A stretch of DNA of 64,000 nucleotides, taken from assembly GCA_938074325.1 (NCBI GenBank), contig CALJFZ010000017.1, forward strand, positions 62,001 to 126,000, read 5' to 3'. Below are positions 46,752 to 55,087 of the stretch, piece by piece. The notes under the pieces were generated by a model. The model did no database searches, was not told the DNA's origin, and worked only from the letters and a program-made list of their open reading frames with translations. Source of the stretch: an uncultured Flavobacteriales bacterium. Lineage in GTDB: Bacteria; Bacteroidota; Bacteroidia; Flavobacteriales_D; Sanyastnellaceae. Within the stretch, counting starts at the first letter, position 1. Each line of letters begins with the position of its first letter. The position numbers and the translations under genes were made by a program.

Positions 46752-48656
46752 TTACTTGACTTCTTCGAAATCCACATCGGTGACTTCTGGGTCTCCGTTT
46801 TCCGCTTGGGCCCCGCCCGCATCGGCTCCTCCTGCGGCAGCGCCGGCTTCTTGTTGGGCGGCATACATTTCCTGGCTGGCAGCTTGGAACGCGTTGTTGA
46901 GCTTCTCGATTCCGGCCTTGCAACCGTCAACATCTTGCTCACCGTGTGCCTTCTTTAACTCCTCGAGGGCTGCGTCGATGGGGCCGCGGTTGGCTTCGGA
47001 GATTTTGTCGCCGAATTCCTTCAGTTGCTTTTCTGTTTGGAAAACGAGGGCATCCGCCTGGTTGAGGGTTTCAATGCGCTCTTTTGCCGTCTTGTCCGCT
47101 TCAGCGTTCGCCTCCGCTTCTTGCTTCATGCGGTTCACTTCCTCCTCGCTCAAACCGCTCGACGCTTCGATGCGGATGTTTTGCTCCTTGCCGGTGGCCT
47201 TGTCCTTGGCACTCACTTGGATGATGCCGTTGGCGTCGATGTCGAATGTGACTTCGATTTGTGGCACGCCGCGTGGGGCAGGGGGAATGTCAGCCAATTG
47301 GAAGCGACCGATGGTACGGTTGTCATTCGCCATGGATCGTTCACCTTGCAACACGTGGATTTCAACGCTTGGCTGGTTGTCCGATGCCGTGCTAAAGGTT
47401 TCTGATTTCTTAGTAGGGATGGTCGTGTTGGCATCGATCAGCTTGGTCATAACGCCGCCCATGGTCTCAATGCCCAAGGACAAAGGAGTGACGTCCAACA
47501 ACAAGACATCCTTTACATCGCCTGACAATACACCGCCTTGAATCGCAGCACCTACGGCTACTACTTCATCGGGGTTGACACCTTTTGATGGCTCTTTGCC
47601 GAAGTAAGCCTTCACGGCAGCTTGAACGGCGGGGATTCGGGTTGAACCACCCACGAGGATTACTTCATCAATGTCAGACTTATCAAGGTCCGCAGCCTTC
47701 AATGCCGAAGCACAAGGGTTGATGGTTCGCTTGATGAGCTCGTCCGCCAATTGCTCAAACTTCGCCTGAGACAAGCTGCGAACCAAGTGCTTTGGCACAC
47801 CGTCAACAGGCATGATGTAAGGCAAGTTGATCTCGGAGCTAGAAGTGCTTGAGAGTTCGATTTTTGCTTTTTCTGCGGCGTCCTTCAAACGCTGCAGTGC
47901 CATGGGGTCTTTGGACAGGTCCAAACCTCCGTTCTCGTCTTTGAACTCCTGAACCAACCAATCGATGATCACCTGGTCAAAGTCGTCGCCACCCAAGTGG
48001 GTGTCGCCGTCTGTTGAGAGCACTTCGAAAACGCCGTCTCCCAATTCCAAAATGGAAACGTCGTGGGTTCCACCGCCCAAGTCGAAAACGACAATCTTCT
48101 GGTCCGTGGCTTTTTTGTCCATGCCGTAAGCCAATGCAGCTGCAGTGGGCTCGTTGATAATACGCTTGACTTCGAGCCCTGCGATTTCGCCCGCTTCTTT
48201 TGTGGCCTGACGCTGTGCGTCATTGAAGTAGGCAGGTACGGTGATGACCGCACCGGTGACTTCCGTGCCCAAGTAATCCTCGGCCGTCTTCTTCATCTTC
48301 TGAAGGGTCATGGCGCTAATTTCTTGTGGCGTGTACATCCGGTCGTCAATCTTTACTCGGGGTGTGTTGTTGTCTCCCTTTACTACTTCGTACGGGACGC
48401 GACCGATTTCTTGTTGGACTTCATCGAAGGAATTGCCCATAAAGCGCTTGATGCTGAAGATGGTCTTCCGCGGGTTGGTGATGGCCTGGCGCTTTGCCGG
48501 CTCTCCCACCTTGCGCTCACCACCGTCGATGAAGGCGATGATAGAAGGGGTGGTACGCTTTCCTTCTGCATTGGTGATGACGACGGGTTCGTTGCCTTCC
48601 ATAACGGAGACACAGCTGTTGGTCGTTCCCAAATCAATTCCGATGATTTTACTCAT
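46752..48656 (-). CDS. dnaK: Molecular chaperone DnaK (Hsp70)
   Basis: Start set at the ATG at 48656 ([20 protein letters not shown]), giving 634 aa, the normal DnaK length; the 90-residue extension in the ORF track covers the promoter. The ATPase domain shows 'GIDLGTTNS', '[17 protein letters not shown]', '[16 protein letters not shown]' and '[14 protein letters not shown]'. The linker '[16 protein letters not shown]' precedes the substrate-binding domain, and the tail is Gly/Ala-rich ending '[10 protein letters not shown]'. The motif 'GGGTHDVS' has His where 'GGGTFDVS' is usual. A stand-alone gene with its own terminator; dnaJ and grpE are not adjacent. Confidence 0.97.
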   Translation of the reverse strand: MSKIIGIDLGTTNSCVSVMEGNEPVVITNAEGKRTTPSIIAFIDGGERKVGEPAKRQAITNPRKTIFSIKRFMGNSFDEVQQEIGRVPYEVVKGDNNTPRVKIDDRMYTPQEISAMTLQKMKKTAEDYLGTEVTGAVITVPAYFNDAQRQATKEAGEIAGLEVKRIINEPTAAALAYGMDKKATDQKIVVFDLGGGTHDVSILELGDGVFEVLSTDGDTHLGGDDFDQVIIDWLVQEFKDENGGLDLSKDPMALQRLKDAAEKAKIELSSTSSSEINLPYIMPVDGVPKHLVRSLSQAKFEQLADELIKRTINPCASALKAADLDKSDIDEVILVGGSTRIPAVQAAVKAYFGKEPSKGVNPDEVVAVGAAIQGGVLSGDVKDVLLLDVTPLSLGIETMGGVMTKLIDANTTIPTKKSETFSTASDNQPSVEIHVLQGERSMANDNRTIGRFQLADIPPAPRGVPQIEVTFDIDANGIIQVSAKDKATGKEQNIRIEASSGLSEEEVNRMKQEAEANAEADKTAKERIETLNQADALVFQTEKQLKEFGDKISEANRGPIDAALEELKKAHGEQDVDGCKAGIEKLNNAFQAASQEMYAAQQEAGAAAGGADAGGAQAENGDPEVTDVDFEEVK

Positions 48657-48669
48657 AGCTAAATTTTGA

Positions 48670-48697
48670 ATTCTAAGATTTCCAGGGATACAGTCAA
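48670..48697 (-). promoter_or_regulatory. Possible sigma70-like promoter (TTGACT-N16-TAGAAT) of dnaK
   Basis: On the minus strand TTGACT (48697-48692) and TAGAAT (48675-48670) are 16 nt apart, ending 13 nt before the ATG. This differs from the TAnnTTTG boxes elsewhere in the window; it could be chance. Confidence 0.3.
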
Positions 48698-48730
48698 GGA
48701 GTGTGCCGTTTGCGATATGCCGCCACAAAC

Positions 48731-48746
48731 CTGACAAGTGTGTCAG
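48731..48746 (-). promoter_or_regulatory. Inverted repeat CTGACA-AGTG-TGTCAG upstream of dnaK
   Basis: A perfect 6+6 palindrome with a 4-nt spacer about 75 nt upstream of the dnaK ATG. A third CTGACA half-site lies at 48773-48778. It is a candidate operator for stress control of dnaK. Confidence 0.4.
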
Positions 48747-48802
48747 ATGAACCCTCAAGGACCTGACAAAACGACCTCGATTGGGTACTCGCGTGGCAGG
48801 TT

Positions 48803-49525
48803 TTATTCTGCCGTGGCCACTCCACGCAAATAATCCACAGCGTGGAGCATCCGGCTTCCGTACCAACTGAATGCCTCGCCGTCCACGCACCTTGAAGCGA
48901 TTCCTTTTTCGGCAAATGCTGCACAATGCGAGGCGTTGAAAGGAAAGGGTTCAGACGAAAGCAACATCCGCCGGCATTCCATGTGCGCTTCGTTGTCCGG
49001 TTCCAACGTCGGGTACCGTTCTGTGGAATCCATGCTTGCCGCGTTTTCAATTCCCCACCACTTCATGACGCTGTGAATGTAGGTATCGTGGCCCGCGACC
49101 ATAAGAGGCTTTTGCCAAATGACGTAGTAGGCACGTTCCATCACCGGCCTTGGATGGCCCCAGGCCTTTTCGATTTTGTCGCGCCATGCCTGGCCGGCGG
49201 TTTTGCGGCCTGCTTGCTCAGCGACCGTCTCAAGCCATTCGAAGGCGCCCTGTACATCGCGCACATCCGTGAGAAGGACCTCTGAAAAAGCAGTGCATGC
49301 CTCTACTTGTTCGCGCACGTTCTCTTCCTTGGCGGCAATGACCAAGTCTGGTTGGAGCGATTCAATGCGATCCAAATGCAGGGATTTGGTTCCGCCAATG
49401 CGCGTTATGCCTTCGGGCTGGTGGCCCGCCCGGACGCAGAATTTCGTCCGACCGACCAATTGGTCTTCGAGGCCGAGGTCCACCAGGTACTCTGTCCAAC
49501 TGGGAACGAGGCTTACGATTCGCAT
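48803..49525 (-). CDS. Helical-backbone metal receptor-like protein (cobalamin/Fe-siderophore binding fold), no signal peptide
   Basis: 240 aa. The N-terminus '[20 protein letters not shown]' is the classic start of BtuF/FhuD-type substrate-binding proteins, followed by '[20 protein letters not shown]' and '[17 protein letters not shown]'. The C-terminal lobe is recognisable ('[17 protein letters not shown]', 'LLSSEPFPF'). It lacks a signal peptide or lipobox even though this fold normally works in the periplasm; soluble versions in Bacteroidota are common but of unclear role. No ABC transporter genes are nearby. It is transcribed divergently from the Gfo/Idh/MocA gene and ends 147 nt before dnaK. 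Confidence 0.72.
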   Translation of the reverse strand: MRIVSLVPSWTEYLVDLGLEDQLVGRTKFCVRAGHQPEGITRIGGTKSLHLDRIESLQPDLVIAAKEENVREQVEACTAFSEVLLTDVRDVQGAFEWLETVAEQAGRKTAGQAWRDKIEKAWGHPRPVMERAYYVIWQKPLMVAGHDTYIHSVMKWWGIENAASMDSTERYPTLEPDNEAHMECRRMLLSSEPFPFNASHCAAFAEKGIASRCVDGEAFSWYGSRMLHAVDYLRGVATAE

Positions 49526-49599
49526 GCTGCAATTTAGGAAGGCCGGTATTCCGTTCTCAATTGAGCAGGACCCTGTCTTCAGATTAAGAGGGGAACCCC

Positions 49600-49607
49600 T
49601 AATTTCG
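49600..49607 (+). promoter_or_regulatory. Candidate -7 box (TAATTTCG) of the oxidoreductase-glycosyltransferase pair
   Basis: TAATTTCG matches TAnnTTTG with one mismatch and ends 4 nt before the ATG at 49612 (CACCATG), suggesting a leaderless transcript. Confidence 0.33.
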
Positions 49608-49611
49608 CACC

Positions 49612-50640
49612 ATGAAAAATGTGAATTTTGGCGTGATCGGTGCAGGCCACATTGGCAAACGGCACATGGAGATGATTCGCCGAAAGCCCGGCTTTGAGTT
49701 GGTCGCTTTTGCCGATGTCCGTTCCAAGGCGGACTGCGGGGTGGAGGGCGATGTGCCCCACTTCAGCGACCACCAAGCCATGCTCGCAACGCACCCGGAG
49801 TTGGATGTCGTGTGCATTTGCACCCCAAACGGCTTTCACGCGCAGCAAGCGATTGATGCCATTGCTGCAGATTGCCATGTGGTGATTGAAAAACCTATGG
49901 CCTTGACGCGCGCAGACGGGGAAGAGGTGCTGCACGCCGCGCTCGCGAAGGGCAAGCAGGTGTTTTGCGTCATGCAAAATCGCTATTCACCTCCATCGGT
50001 GTGGTTGCGCGATGTGATCCAAAGCGGCACGATGGGCGCCATTCACATGGTTCAAGTTCAATGCTATTGGAACCGAGACGACCGGTACTACGGCAAGATT
50101 CCATGGAAGGGCACACGGGATCTGGACGGCGGAACGCTGTTCACCCAATTCAGCCATTTCATTGACCTCATGTATTGGGTGTTCGGGGACATTCACAGCA
50201 TTCAGAGTCGTTTCGAGGATTTCACCCACCAGCACAACACGGATTTCGAAGATTCCGGCGTAGTGACTTTCGAATTCGTGAAGCACAACGCATTGGGCAT
50301 GTTCAATTTTTCGACTGCTGTGGCCAATCAGAACTTCGAATCCTCTGTAACGGTGATCGGGGAGAATGGGACCATCAAAGTAGGTGGTCAGTACATGAAC
50401 GAAGTGGAAACGTGCGACATCGCGGGCTACACCATGCCGGAACTTCCGCCTTCTAATCCCGCCAATGACTACGGGCACTACAAAGGCTCCGCGGCCAATC
50501 ATGGGTACATTTTCGATAACATCCATGCGGCATTGAGCGGACAAGGAGAGATTACAACCAACGCCTTGGAAGGGCTCAAGGTGGTGGACATCATTGAGCG
50601 CATGTATGCGGCCGGAAAGCGTCCCCTAAAGTCGGAGTGA
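49612..50640 (+). CDS. Gfo/Idh/MocA-family NAD(P)-dependent oxidoreductase
   Basis: 342 aa. The Rossmann motif is 'NFGVIGAGHIGKRHMEMI' (G-x-G-x-x-G at residues ~10-15); 'VVCICTPNGFHAQQAIDAI' and 'HVVIEKPMALTRADGE' (the E-K-P motif with the catalytic Lys) follow. The C-terminal domain has 'DLDGGTLFTQFSHFIDLMYW', including the His used in catalysis of sugar-oxidising members. Such enzymes oxidise nucleotide sugars or inositols; WbpB-like roles in surface polysaccharide synthesis would suit the glycosyltransferase 10 nt downstream. Confidence 0.85.
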   Translation: MKNVNFGVIGAGHIGKRHMEMIRRKPGFELVAFADVRSKADCGVEGDVPHFSDHQAMLATHPELDVVCICTPNGFHAQQAIDAIAADCHVVIEKPMALTRADGEEVLHAALAKGKQVFCVMQNRYSPPSVWLRDVIQSGTMGAIHMVQVQCYWNRDDRYYGKIPWKGTRDLDGGTLFTQFSHFIDLMYWVFGDIHSIQSRFEDFTHQHNTDFEDSGVVTFEFVKHNALGMFNFSTAVANQNFESSVTVIGENGTIKVGGQYMNEVETCDIAGYTMPELPPSNPANDYGHYKGSAANHGYIFDNIHAALSGQGEITTNALEGLKVVDIIERMYAAGKRPLKSE

Positions 50641-50650
50641 TTTTCATTCA

Positions 50651-51796
50651 ATGAAGGTTGCCAATGTCGTTTTGAATGATTTCACCCGGGACAACCGGGT
50701 GCTGAAGGTGAGCACGGCCTTGTTGGAATCCGGGCACGATGTGACCGTGGTCGGCTTGCACCGCAACAACCTCCCGCGGAAAGAACAACACCGAGCCGGC
50801 TTTCAGGTGGAGCGAGTGCGCATTTACATTCCGGGATTTCGGTTTCTCACGCCTTTCAAATGGGCGGAATTGGCGCTCCGCATCGCCATCAAATACCGAA
50901 AATACGATGCATGGCACTGCAACGACGCTGAAGCATTTGCGATGGGGTTGTTGGCCAAATGGATGCGTCCCGGCCTGAAGTTGATTTACGACTGCCATGA
51001 GTTCGAGTCCGAACGCAACGGCAAGCCCGGTTGGTTGAGCCGCGGAGTGCGCAAGATGGAGACCCGCTACATCCGAAAGGCAGAAGAGGTGATTGTGGTC
51101 AGTCCCTCCATCCAAGCCGCATACGAGTCGCGGTACACCGAGCAGGGGATGCAACGAATTTCCCTGGTCCGAAATGTGCCCCACGCCCGGTCGCTGCAAA
51201 CCCAGAGCCATCCACTGCGTAAAAGCCTGGGATTGGGGGAAGAGGCATTCATCGCCATCTACCAAGGGGCGCTGACCATCAACCGCGGCATAGAGACGTT
51301 ATTGGAGATGGCTCCGCGCCTCGAAGGCAGCAATGTTCATCTCGTATTCATGGGGTATGGCATGTTGGAACCAAAAGTGCGCCAAGCGGTCGAGGCATTT
51401 GAGAATGTTCACTTTCAACCGGCTGTGCCCTACGAGGAGGTCTTGGCGTATACCGGGGATGCGGATGTTGGCTTGGTATCGGTCAAACCCACGTGCCTCA
51501 GTTACCTCTATTGCCTTCCCAATAAGCTCTTTGAGTCCATTCAAGCCGGGATTCCCGTGCTTGTAAATGACTTGCCTGACTGCGTCGCCCTCATCGAGGA
51601 ATTTGGGATTGGTTTACGCGTCGAATCGGATACTCCGGAAGGTTGGTACCATGCTTTGTTGGAGGCGGAAAGCAAATCGCCTGCATGGAAGGTGCAGGCG
51701 ATTCAAGGAATTCAGTCGGCTCAGCAAGCGCTCAATTGGGAATTGGAATCCGAGCGGCTCAAAGCCATTTATGAGCGGTTGCAGCCTGAAGGCTGA
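50651..51796 (+). CDS. Glycosyltransferase, GT4-type (GT-B fold)
   Basis: 381 aa. The N-terminal domain starts 'KVANVVLNDFTRDNRVLKVS' and includes 'DAWHCNDAEAFAMGLLA' and 'LIYDCHEFESER', features of GT4 acceptor domains. The C-terminal nucleotide-sugar domain shows 'AIYQGALTINRGIETLLEMA', 'LVFMGYGMLEPKVRQA' and 'YCLPNKLFESIQAGIPVLVN', where the E-x7-E type acidic pair lies. It probably adds a sugar to a surface glycan or lipid. It forms a two-gene operon with the MocA-type oxidoreductase. Confidence 0.83.
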   Translation: MKVANVVLNDFTRDNRVLKVSTALLESGHDVTVVGLHRNNLPRKEQHRAGFQVERVRIYIPGFRFLTPFKWAELALRIAIKYRKYDAWHCNDAEAFAMGLLAKWMRPGLKLIYDCHEFESERNGKPGWLSRGVRKMETRYIRKAEEVIVVSPSIQAAYESRYTEQGMQRISLVRNVPHARSLQTQSHPLRKSLGLGEEAFIAIYQGALTINRGIETLLEMAPRLEGSNVHLVFMGYGMLEPKVRQAVEAFENVHFQPAVPYEEVLAYTGDADVGLVSVKPTCLSYLYCLPNKLFESIQAGIPVLVNDLPDCVALIEEFGIGLRVESDTPEGWYHALLEAESKSPAWKVQAIQGIQSAQQALNWELESERLKAIYERLQPEG

Positions 51797-51804
51797 TCAG
51801 TGTT

Positions 51805-52572
51805 TTAGAGGGAGCGGGCCACGGCCTGAACTTGCCGGTCGGTGCCGAACAATTCATTGGTCGCTTCCAGCCACTTGCGTGCGTCCGTGCGGTTGCCTTC
51901 GTCAGCGAGCATTTCAGCGGTGTAGATGACAGCGTACTTGAGCAGGTCCGTCTGGACTTCCTCGAGTCCCTTGCCACCAAATTCAGCCAACAGCTGCTCA
52001 GCAGTTGCCCATGCTTCATTGGCGTCGCGTACGGCCTTGGCCTTCCACAGGACCGCACCGTACATCAACCAGGCTCCGGGATCTTCTTCGTCCAATGTCC
52101 AGAGGTACTTGTAGTAGGATTTGGCCTTGGTGAATTTTTCTTCGTCGACGTAGATTTCTGCTTGATTCATCGTTGCACGGCGCAGATCATTGAAGTAGTC
52201 GACGTATTCATTGATGTACTCGCCTTCTTTGTCCTTCTTGACAAACTTCGATGCGTACTTCAGGGCATCCTTTAGCGCCTTGCTGTACTTCTCCAACAAC
52301 TCCTCGTCGCTTGATTCCGAGATTTTGAAAAAGGCCATGCTCATGAACACATAGGGAACCGGTTCTTTTTTCGTTTCCTCGTCTTCCGTGTACCGGATGG
52401 CTTTGTAGAGCACTTTCTCGTACTTGCCATCGACCATCCACATCAAGAGTTCATCAAAATCTTCTCGAGGAATAAGCGGTGCCTCATCTTCGTCGCCGGA
52501 TCGCTGGCCGAAGGAAACAAATGGTTGGATCAACATTAAACCAACCAAAAGAGTAAATTGTAATGCTTTCAT
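51805..52572 (-). CDS. Exported TPR-like protein of unknown function
   Basis: 255 aa with a signal peptide (MKALQFTLLVGLMLIQPFVSF, cleavage after 'FGQ'). The mature protein is helical and charged, with tetratricopeptide-like helix pairs: 'AEIYVDEEKFTKAKSYYKYL' followed by 'DPGAWLMYGAVLWKAKAVRD' and 'AEMLADEGNRTDARKWLEAT'. It presumably mediates protein contacts in the periplasm. I do not recognise a named family. It is convergent with the glycosyltransferase (8-nt gap) and divergent from the DEXH helicase. Confidence 0.68.
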   Translation of the reverse strand: MKALQFTLLVGLMLIQPFVSFGQRSGDEDEAPLIPREDFDELLMWMVDGKYEKVLYKAIRYTEDEETKKEPVPYVFMSMAFFKISESSDEELLEKYSKALKDALKYASKFVKKDKEGEYINEYVDYFNDLRRATMNQAEIYVDEEKFTKAKSYYKYLWTLDEEDPGAWLMYGAVLWKAKAVRDANEAWATAEQLLAEFGGKGLEEVQTDLLKYAVIYTAEMLADEGNRTDARKWLEATNELFGTDRQVQAVARSL

Positions 52573-52614
52573 GCAGGTGGTGTTACCAAATTACATGCCG
52601 AAGATACATTGTGG

Positions 52615-55068
52615 ATGTTGCAAGACAAACCTGCTATAGGAGAATGCCCGCTGGAAGCGTGGTTCAGTGAGCGGGATTGGAAGCCGCATGCGTTTCAGGT
52701 CGAGGCTTGGGATGCGTTTGATGAGGGCGAAGAAGTGCTGATTCAAGCGCCCACTGGATCGGGTAAGACGTACGCAGGTCTGGGAGCGGTCCTGCGGGAG
52801 GCCGCGCGGGAGGCTGAACGAGGACGCCACGCCTCGGGTCTGCAGTTGATTTGGATTGCGCCCATCCGCGCACTCACCAAGGAAATCCAATACAGCGCCG
52901 AACGGCTGGTAGCGGGGTTGGACTTGCCATGGGAAGTGGGTGTGAGAACCGGCGACACTTCCAGAAAAGACAAGGCGCGTCACCGGAAGAAGCTGCCCGA
53001 GATCTTGATCACCACCCCGGAATCGCTGCATGTGATGCTCGCGATGAAGGATGTGGCCAAGCGGTTTGGGTCGTTGCGCTTGATGGTGGTGGACGAATGG
53101 CACGATCTGATGGGAACCAAACGCGGCACCCAAGTGGAACTGGCCTCGGCCTGGTTTCGTGAGGTTGCGCCGCACTATCGGTGCTGGGGCATCAGTGCCA
53201 CAGTGGGAAACATTGAAGAGGCACTGCAGGTGCTCATTGGACCCAACCGCCCCGGCCGACTCATTCAATGCGATTGGATCAAGCGCACCGAAGTCCATTC
53301 CTTGATGCCGTCCCAATTCGAACGGCTGCCTTGGGCCGGACACATTGGCGTGAAATTGGCAGAACACGTTGTGGACGTGATTCGCAAGCACAGCAGCACA
53401 CTCATTTTCACCAATACCCGAGCGCAATCTGAGATTTGGTACCATAAGCTATTAGACATGGCACCGGATTTGGCAGGCGTTTTGGCGCTCCACCACAGTT
53501 CCATTGCCAAGGATTTGCGTGACTGGGTGGAGAATGCACTGCACGAAGGCCATTTGAAGGCCGTGGTGTGCACCAGTTCGTTGGATCTGGGCGTGGATTT
53601 TCGACCAGTGGAAGCAATTGTGCAGGTGGGAGGTCCCAAAGGGGTGGCTCGTTTCATGCAGCGCGCGGGACGGTCCGGTCACCAACCAGGAGCAGTGAGC
53701 CGCATCTTTTTCCTCCCAACGCATGGGTTGGAACTAATCGAAGCCAGCGCCTTGCGCGATGCCATGGCTGCTCAGCGCATCGAACCCCGTACACCTGTGC
53801 TTCGGTCTTTTGATGTGCTGATTCAATTCATGTGCACCTTGGCTGTGGGCGATGGATTTGCTCCGGAACGCCTCCGTGAAGCCATTCATTCTACGCATGC
53901 ATTCGAAAGCGTAGACGAAGACGAATGGAAGTGGTGCCTCTCCTTTATTCGGGATGGGGGCAAAGCCCTGTCTGCGTATGGCGATTATCGGCGCGTGGAG
54001 TGGGACGCTTCGGAAAAGCGCTTTGTCTTGCGCGATCGACGTCTGGCCCGCAGGCATCGCATGAGCATTGGAACCATCGTTTCCGACCAGATGATTAAGG
54101 TCCGCTGGACGAAGGGAGGGTTTATCGGGCACGTCGAGGAGTACTTTATTTCGAGCATGGAGCCGGGCGATGCGTTTTGGTTTGCAGGGATGAGTTTGGA
54201 GTTCGTGCGCTTGAAAGAAGGAGCTGTCCACGTTCGAAAGAGCAAAAAGCCCAAAGGGCGCGTGCCGGTTTACCTCGGGGGGCGGCTCTCATTGAGCAGC
54301 GAGTTAGGAGACGCCATACGGGATGAACTTGACGCTTACAGCAAGGGACATGTTCGCTCTCCCGAAATGAGCCGAGTGAGCCCGTTGCTTGAATTACAGC
54401 AAGAAATGAGCTGCTTGCCCAACCGGGAGGAAATCTTAATCGAACAGTTCCAATCGGAGGATGGGCATCACATTTGCGTGTTCCCCTTTGAGGGAAAAGC
54501 CGTACACGAAGCTATTGGCATGTTGATGGCACACCGGTGGTGCTCGGAACGTCCGCTGTCAATGTCCATTGCGAGCAACGATTACGGATTTGAATTGCTT
54601 TCGGACTCGCCGCTCGATTCAACGGAAATTGAAGAGTTGAACCTGCTCCGAACGGACGGCCTCATGGATGACTTGCAGTCCGGAGTGAATGCGGTGGAAA
54701 TGGCTAAACGCCGGTTCCGAGACATCGCCGTGATTTCCGGATTGGCATTCCAAGGTTTCCCCGGTCAACGCCAGGGTGTGCGCCACTTGCAGTCGCATTC
54801 GGGATTGCTGTTTGACGTCTTTCAAGATTTTGATCCGGAAAATCTGTTGTTCCGCCAGGCATACGATGAGCTGTTGGATCAACAAATGGAGTGGACTCGA
54901 TTGCGTAAGGTTTTGGAGCGCATGCGCAAGAAGCGGGTGGTCATAGAGCGCACGGAGCATCCGACACCATTTTCGTTTCCCTTGGTCGTGAACCGATTGC
55001 GCGAGAAAATGAGTTCTGAGCAGCTCGAGGACCGAATTCGCAAAATGCTGATTCGTACGACCCTGTGA
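52615..55068 (+). CDS. Ligase-associated DNA damage response DEXH-box helicase (Lhr-like)
   Basis: 817 aa from the ATG at 52615 (the track begins at a TTG two codons earlier). Superfamily 2 motifs are in order: Q-like 'WKPHAFQVEAWDAF', Walker A 'LIQAPTGSGKTYAGL' (residues 45-52), Ia 'IWIAPIRALTKEIQ', Ib 'LITTPESLHVML', II 'LMVVDEWHDLMGTKRG' (DEWH), III 'GISATVGN', then 'LIFTNTRAQSEIWYHKLLD', 'TSSLDLGVDF' and VI 'MQRAGRSGHQPGAV'. The C-terminal Lhr core follows. In most genomes this helicase is encoded beside an ATP-dependent DNA ligase, an MBL-fold exonuclease and a metallophosphoesterase; none of these is present here. Confidence 0.88.
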   Translation: MLQDKPAIGECPLEAWFSERDWKPHAFQVEAWDAFDEGEEVLIQAPTGSGKTYAGLGAVLREAAREAERGRHASGLQLIWIAPIRALTKEIQYSAERLVAGLDLPWEVGVRTGDTSRKDKARHRKKLPEILITTPESLHVMLAMKDVAKRFGSLRLMVVDEWHDLMGTKRGTQVELASAWFREVAPHYRCWGISATVGNIEEALQVLIGPNRPGRLIQCDWIKRTEVHSLMPSQFERLPWAGHIGVKLAEHVVDVIRKHSSTLIFTNTRAQSEIWYHKLLDMAPDLAGVLALHHSSIAKDLRDWVENALHEGHLKAVVCTSSLDLGVDFRPVEAIVQVGGPKGVARFMQRAGRSGHQPGAVSRIFFLPTHGLELIEASALRDAMAAQRIEPRTPVLRSFDVLIQFMCTLAVGDGFAPERLREAIHSTHAFESVDEDEWKWCLSFIRDGGKALSAYGDYRRVEWDASEKRFVLRDRRLARRHRMSIGTIVSDQMIKVRWTKGGFIGHVEEYFISSMEPGDAFWFAGMSLEFVRLKEGAVHVRKSKKPKGRVPVYLGGRLSLSSELGDAIRDELDAYSKGHVRSPEMSRVSPLLELQQEMSCLPNREEILIEQFQSEDGHHICVFPFEGKAVHEAIGMLMAHRWCSERPLSMSIASNDYGFELLSDSPLDSTEIEELNLLRTDGLMDDLQSGVNAVEMAKRRFRDIAVISGLAFQGFPGQRQGVRHLQSHSGLLFDVFQDFDPENLLFRQAYDELLDQQMEWTRLRKVLERMRKKRVVIERTEHPTPFSFPLVVNRLREKMSSEQLEDRIRKMLIRTTL

Positions 55069-55074
55069 ATGCCG

Positions 55075-55082
55075 TAAATTCG
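55075..55082 (+). promoter_or_regulatory. Candidate -7 box (TAAATTCG) of the TonB-dependent receptor gene
   Basis: TAAATTCG is one mismatch from TAnnTTTG and ends 5 nt before the ATG (TCACCATG), in the 19-nt gap after the helicase gene. Confidence 0.3.
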
Positions 55083-55087
55083 TCACC

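Noticed and set aside
51780-51800. Hairpin CAGCC-TGAA-GGCTG at the end of the glycosyltransferase gene as terminator
   Set aside because: Only 5 bp of stem and no T-tract directly after it.
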